Origin: Aquanectria penicillioides
Lineage: Eukaryota > Ascomycota > Sordariomycetes > Hypocreales > Nectriaceae
Length of the DNA: 64,000 nucleotides
NCBI GenBank assembly: GCA_003415625.1
Contig: PYIU01000009.1
Span: 1,612,001 to 1,676,000 of the forward strand
Reading direction: 5' to 3'
Both the position numbers and the translations under genes were made by a program. The notes beneath the pieces were generated by a model that did not search any database, was not told where the DNA came from, and saw only the letters and a program-made list of their open reading frames with translations. Below are positions 59,678-64,000 of this stretch, piece by piece. Numbering within the stretch: position 1 is the first letter of the stretch; each line of letters opens with the position of its first letter.

Positions 59678-61800
59678 TTATCGAAACGTTGCTCGGAAAG
59701 GACCTTCGACTTTTACGTCCCTGATCCCCTCAGGCATTAGTCGTAACCACTCGTTCCAGCTCTCAACGTTCACGTTGTCGTCGTTGAGCCGGATTGAAAG
59801 ATGCAGCTGAGGACTATTCTCATACGAAAGGCTATTTCGCATTGGGCTGCTTTGATAAAGGGGCGACAAAGAGATGGATGGGAGCCTCGGGTTGCCCGAC
59901 ATCATCATATGTAAGGGTGAGGGATAACTCATAATCACCTCCTTCTCCGGGTTCTTCTCCTGAACGATCCTGGGGTAGTACGCGAATAGGTTTGAGTGTA
60001 GCTCAGCGGCCGAGAGTGGGCTGGTTTGGCGAATTGCCCTTGTCCGCAGCTGTTCCGCAAGTGTCCGGGTGAAGGCGCATCTGTCTATCGAATAAAAGTG
60101 CTCCTCCGACACCGAAGCTGCGACTAGCTCAAGGACGCCCTGTTGCCGGACCATCCTTGACGTAGGGTAATAGGCGGCATCCATGATGATGAGGGTATCA
60201 GCGCAAGCCTCCTCGAGGATTTGCTGAATCCCACCCCATCGGATTGTAGAGGCCCTTTCGGGATCCCTCGAACTGCAAGTCTAGTTAGTTGGACGCTTTC
60301 TTGACAAAAGGGGCAAAATTTGACGTACCTCGCCAAGACCATCTCTCGATTTCCATCGAGATAGGTATGTCCAGCATAGAAGACAATCTTCAACACCTCA
60401 CGGGAGTCATGGTCTTCGGCAAAGTCGTTGATCTGCCGCGACAACCACCTCCAAGAACTTCTTCCGTTCTCCGCCGAGGAGGGAATGGCCTGAACCTGGA
60501 ACGCAAAGTGGTAATACTTCTCAAATACATCGGCCAGCTCCCGAACCGCGGACTGAACATTGACGACTTCGTCATCATCCTGCCAGAACAGCAAGAGAGC
60601 TTGGACAGCAGTATATCGGTCGCGGCTCGGAGTGGAGAGCATGCGCCCGACGTTTGTCTGTAGGTCATTCTTGAGACTCTCAATACCAGGGAGGGACAAG
60701 GACTTCTCGAGGCGAGGCCCAGTGGGTAGCGGAGTGCGGATACGGGCCTCGCTCAGCGGGGGCCGGCCAGGCTGGTGAGACGCTGGCGTGTTGGAGTCGA
60801 TGTCCATTTCTTGAGGGTCGTGGGTGAACATGGGCTGGACATTTCCCATGGCGGGGGCGGGGCTTAGAGGTCGACCAGCGGCAGCGAGGGAGGGCGCAAT
60901 GTCCTGGATAGTAGGGCTATGGGAGCGGTGGAATTTGCTGACTACATCCTCCCAAGTCATGTTGTGGTGACTCGGGTGGCACTGTTGAGGGGAAGAACGA
61001 AAGGTTAGCATGTTCTTCAGGCATTGAATGACATGGATGTTCCATGGCATGCGACAGTCATCGCCACCAAAGTATCAATATGGAGGAAAGGGAACAGCGA
61101 AAGAGGGAGGGGAGGGGCAATGAAAACTTACAGCAACCCTTCGCCTCCGACAGTCAGTGCAGGCGCCGAGCTTCCTGATGAGGGCAGCGCGCTCTCTAGA
61201 CTGCTGGGAAAGGGGCCCGGTCCGTCTCCTGCTCGTGCGGCGGTTGTTAGAGACGTCGGAGCCATCCTTTACAGAGAAAATAGACTGGTGCAGGTTAGGA
61301 GAGGTTTCGGCACTGTACGATGTGTTGTTGGTCTCCGTGGAGGCCAGTGTGGCGGTAGTGGCCTGGGTCGAGATGGAGGAGCTTGTGTCCTTTCTCAAGG
61401 GCGGCGTGAGCGGCTGTAGGTGGTGGTGGGAGTGGTGTTGATGCTGTTGATGCTGCTCGAAAGAGTAATGCGCCGGGGAGCTAGGCGAGGGTTGTCGCAG
61501 CGGGGGGAGCTCATCGGAGCCAGTCGCAAGAGAGGGAATGGATACGTTCGCGGAGGCGGAAGCGGCGAGTGCAGCTGGGAGAGAGGCAGAAGGAGCGGAC
61601 GGAGAGGAAATTGGCGGTAGAAGAGGCGTCGGCGCCGTCTCGGAGGTCGAGGGAGGTTGTGAGGGCGACGGCGACGGCGGGGGCTGCACTTGTTGCTGGG
61701 AGGGTTGGTGTTGGTTCATGGTCGCTGGGACCGACGCAGGTGAGAGCGCGGCCGTGGGAGCTGGAGGGGCCTCGGCCAGGCTATGGCTGACGGAATTCAT
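59678..61800 (-). CDS. Caspase-like-domain protein with Cys/His knuckle, catalytic Cys apparently absent
   Basis: Exons 61800-61132, 60981-60329 and 60272-59678 encode 638 residues with an intact frame. Residues 1-205 are low complexity (Ser/Pro/Ala/Gln/His-rich). A basic patch (RRTSRRRTG) precedes GACTDCRRRRVACHPSHHNM at about 212-231: a CxxC-x6-C-H-xx-H-H arrangement that suggests zinc binding but is not a full Zn2Cys6 cluster (only three Cys). From about residue 340 an alpha/beta domain follows caspase/metacaspase-like order: AVQALLLFWQDDDE, VRELADVFEKYYHFAF, LKIVFYAGHTYLDGNREMVL (candidate His at 428), then WGGIQQILEEACADTLIIMDAAYYP. In active fungal relatives that last strand ends in Asp-Cys; here it is Asp-Ala-Ala (about 472-474). 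A pseudoprotease is inferred. Basic and Cys/His elements suggest nucleic-acid or protein binding. Confidence 0.8.
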
Positions 61801-64000
61801 GGCTGGAGCAGTAGAAAACGAGCAATTCGCAGTTCGCGCAATACGTCAAAGTCCCATTATCCTAGGAGGGAGCTGCGGCGAAATGGAGATTTGTTGCAGG
61901 CCGGCGATCGGGAGGTAGGTGGATTGTAGACGCTGGAGGATGCGCGGGTCGGCGAATTGGTATTGTGCGAGGCCGCAGGTTAGGTTGGTCTTGGGTCAGC
62001 GACGGGTATTGGTGGTGACGGCGAGCGTGCACGAGTGCGCAGGCAGGGCCAGAGGGTAAGGTATAGAGATAGAGAAATGTATAGGGATAGGGATAGTGAT
62101 AGGTATGCGGGTGCGAAGAAGCAGGTGTAGTGCAGTAGTAATAATAAGGTAGACAGGTAGGAAGAGGTGTCGGGTCGGGTGTACGACCTATGTAAGAGAG
62201 GTGTGAGGTGTGAGGGTCGAATAGGTGCGTGGGAAAGATGCGGGAGTGGGAGTGGGAGTAGAAAGTGGGTGGGCGTGGGCGTTTGACCCCACCAACAATC
62301 TAGGAAGTCGCGTCCCAGGACGAGTCGAGGGCGACTGAAAAGAGGCGGGGGGCCTGCGCTACTGAGGTAGGGAAGGTAAGGCAGAGTGGCAGGGCAGGTA
62401 CCTTCGGTAGGTACCCGTGACGTAGCTTTGGCGCACTTTAGCGGGTTACAGGGAGCCGACGTGATGGCGAGGTGTGCGGGAGAGAAGAGCGAAGGGTCCC
62501 CCGGTGAAGGTGAAGAGATATAGAGAGAACCGGCCGGGTGACGGACGAATGAGACGGTGCAGAATCAGGCTGAGGCGTACGGATGGACACCGCAGAGATC
62601 GAATTGTTTGATTGATTGACTGGCTGGATGGCTCAATGATTGAATGGTGGCTAGGCGGATTGATTGATTGATTGATTGGGGAGACCACCTGGGGGGGGAG
62701 AGGCCGGCACACGGCGAGAGGAATGGGAAATGGATGAACGTGTGGACGGGTGGATGGATGGATGACGGATGGAGGGGTCGCCCTCCCGTCGGACTTGTCT
62801 CGCTATTCTAGTGTTTGCGGCGGCGGAGGAGGCGCTCGCTATGCTGTGCAGTACCGTAGTCTGCTTTGCTTTGCTTTGCTGGGGGCTGCACTATGCGATG
62901 CTTGGTCCTTTCTCTGTAGGTAACCTGTCGAAGTGCGCTGTCTATTTGCCTCCTTGGGCGGCAGACAGCAGCGGACGATGGCCAAGCTGGCAGTGCACGA
63001 ATCGGGGGTGGCTGCGGCGGCGATGTCCACAAAAGCAGAAACAATCAGAAACAGCAGCAGCAGTAGTATCAGCCAGCGGCAGCACTCAATTTCGTGACCC
63101 GGTTCTTTGCTTGGTCGCCGAAGAAAATGCGGGTTTGGTTTGGCGCAGGCGTCGTGGGTAATTGGACGGACCCTGCCGGTGCAGCTGTGTTGCGGGCCGG
63201 AGCACGGAGACGGGGAAAAGGTGGAAAAGCGTCGTATATACGAGAGGAGGACGGAGGCGCGCGCCGGTCTGTACTTGACGGGGTGTGTTGCTGTTGATTC
63301 AAGAAATCTGCGACAACCCGTGGGCTCTTGGGAGTTGTCGTCGCCGACACTGTATCAACAGGGCACATGCACCTACACTACCCGATAGTTACGGTGCAGG
63401 AAATAAACCCAATAAAAATATAAAAGATAAACAGGAGCAGGTGGGAAGAAGGAAGGTGAAGAGAGGCGCAGAGCGGCGCGGAGACCTGCTGTACAGCAAG
63501 GTCAGAGAGGTGAGGACGAGACGTGGCAGGGGTGTGACAGTGGGTACAGTCGCGCGGGCGGGTGATGGCAATGGCAATGGTAATGACACGGAGCGGACGA
63601 GCACCGAGTGCGAAGCCAGAGAATGCAAAGATGGAGAGATGGGGTTCCAGTGGAGTCGCGTGGCGTGTGGAAGCCGAAGGCGAAGAAGGTGCAGAAGAAG
63701 CAGCAGCAGAAGCAGAAGCAGAAGCAGAAGCAGATGCAGATGCAGAAGCACAGGCGCACAAATTGGTTAGCTACTAGCTAAGTCCGTAGCTAGCAAAGGT
63801 AGGTGTCGTTGTCGTCGTCGTCGACGTCGTCGTTGGTGGATGGCAAGCCGATGGAAGTGAATGTGCGGGAGGGGGGGAGTGGGTGAGCCCAAGGGAGTGG
63901 ATCGAGTAGACCGAGAAGGTCGAGTATCCACCACCCCGGGGTTACAGAGGGCGAACCGGGCCGGGACTTGGGGGCGACAACTGGGGGGGACTTGGGCCCT
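61801..64000. other. Upstream region of the caspase-like gene, no gene seen
   Basis: 2.2 kb at the window end without a supported gene. It is rich in short tandem repeats: GGGATAG-like and GGGAGT units at about 62080-62105 and 62235-62260, GATT units near 62605-62680, CTTTG units at about 62862-62880, and GCAGAA units at about 63690-63745. Open frames here follow the repeats and are not convincing genes. Confidence 0.55.

Overview
This window is nuclear DNA of a filamentous ascomycete (Pezizomycotina), most likely a sordariomycete and plausibly Hypocreales. The genes carry short GT-AG introns (about 44-170 nt, often with a CTAAC-like branch point) and GC-rich codon third positions. The gene set is typical of these fungi: Nrd1-type CID/RRM factor, mitochondrial citrate synthase, Yhm2 citrate carrier, peroxisomal acyl-CoA synthetase, homocysteine synthase, EMC7, LtrA-like membrane protein, NIS1-like effector and GH131 enzyme. 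An extremely AT-rich block inside a terminal-inverted-repeat element looks like repeat-induced point mutation (RIP). Species identity cannot be decided from the sequence alone.

Layout. Positions 1-11.4 kb hold no convincing intact gene; there are simple repeats, one decayed coding patch near 9.3-9.75 kb and a (TAC)30 microsatellite. From 11.4 to 48 kb lie mostly housekeeping genes separated by unusually long (0.5-4.7 kb) intergenic stretches: Nrd1/Seb1-like (-), citrate synthase (+), Yhm2 carrier (+), a large WD40 protein (-), PTS1-tagged acyl-CoA synthetase (-), MARVEL-type membrane protein (+), homocysteine synthase (+), EMC7 (+), WW-domain protein (-), LtrA-like protein (-). From 48 to 59 kb is a more accessory segment: small histidine-phosphatase-like protein, broken minus-strand coding islands on both sides of an 886-bp TIR element, a secreted NIS1-family protein, a secreted GH131 enzyme and an orphan beta-sandwich-like protein. 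At 59.7-61.8 kb is a conserved-looking protein combining a Cys/His knuckle with a caspase-like fold that appears to lack its catalytic cysteine. The rest, to 64 kb, is its long upstream region.

How the genes relate. Citrate synthase and the citrate/2-oxoglutarate carrier are neighbours in the same orientation and act on the same metabolite. The acyl-CoA synthetase feeds peroxisomal beta-oxidation, whose acetyl units can reach citrate. NIS1-like and GH131 proteins are both secreted and fit interaction with plant tissue.

A striking cross-cutting observation is that five otherwise well-conserved genes (Nrd1-like, Yhm2, WD40, homocysteine synthase, GH131) and one unknown coding island are each broken by a frameshift of the same direction, and each is repaired by one extra base in a short G/C run. 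I read this as systematic homopolymer undercalling in the assembly rather than real gene loss. Exon coordinates below are my own splice predictions; summed exon lengths are divisible by three, after counting the missing base where stated.
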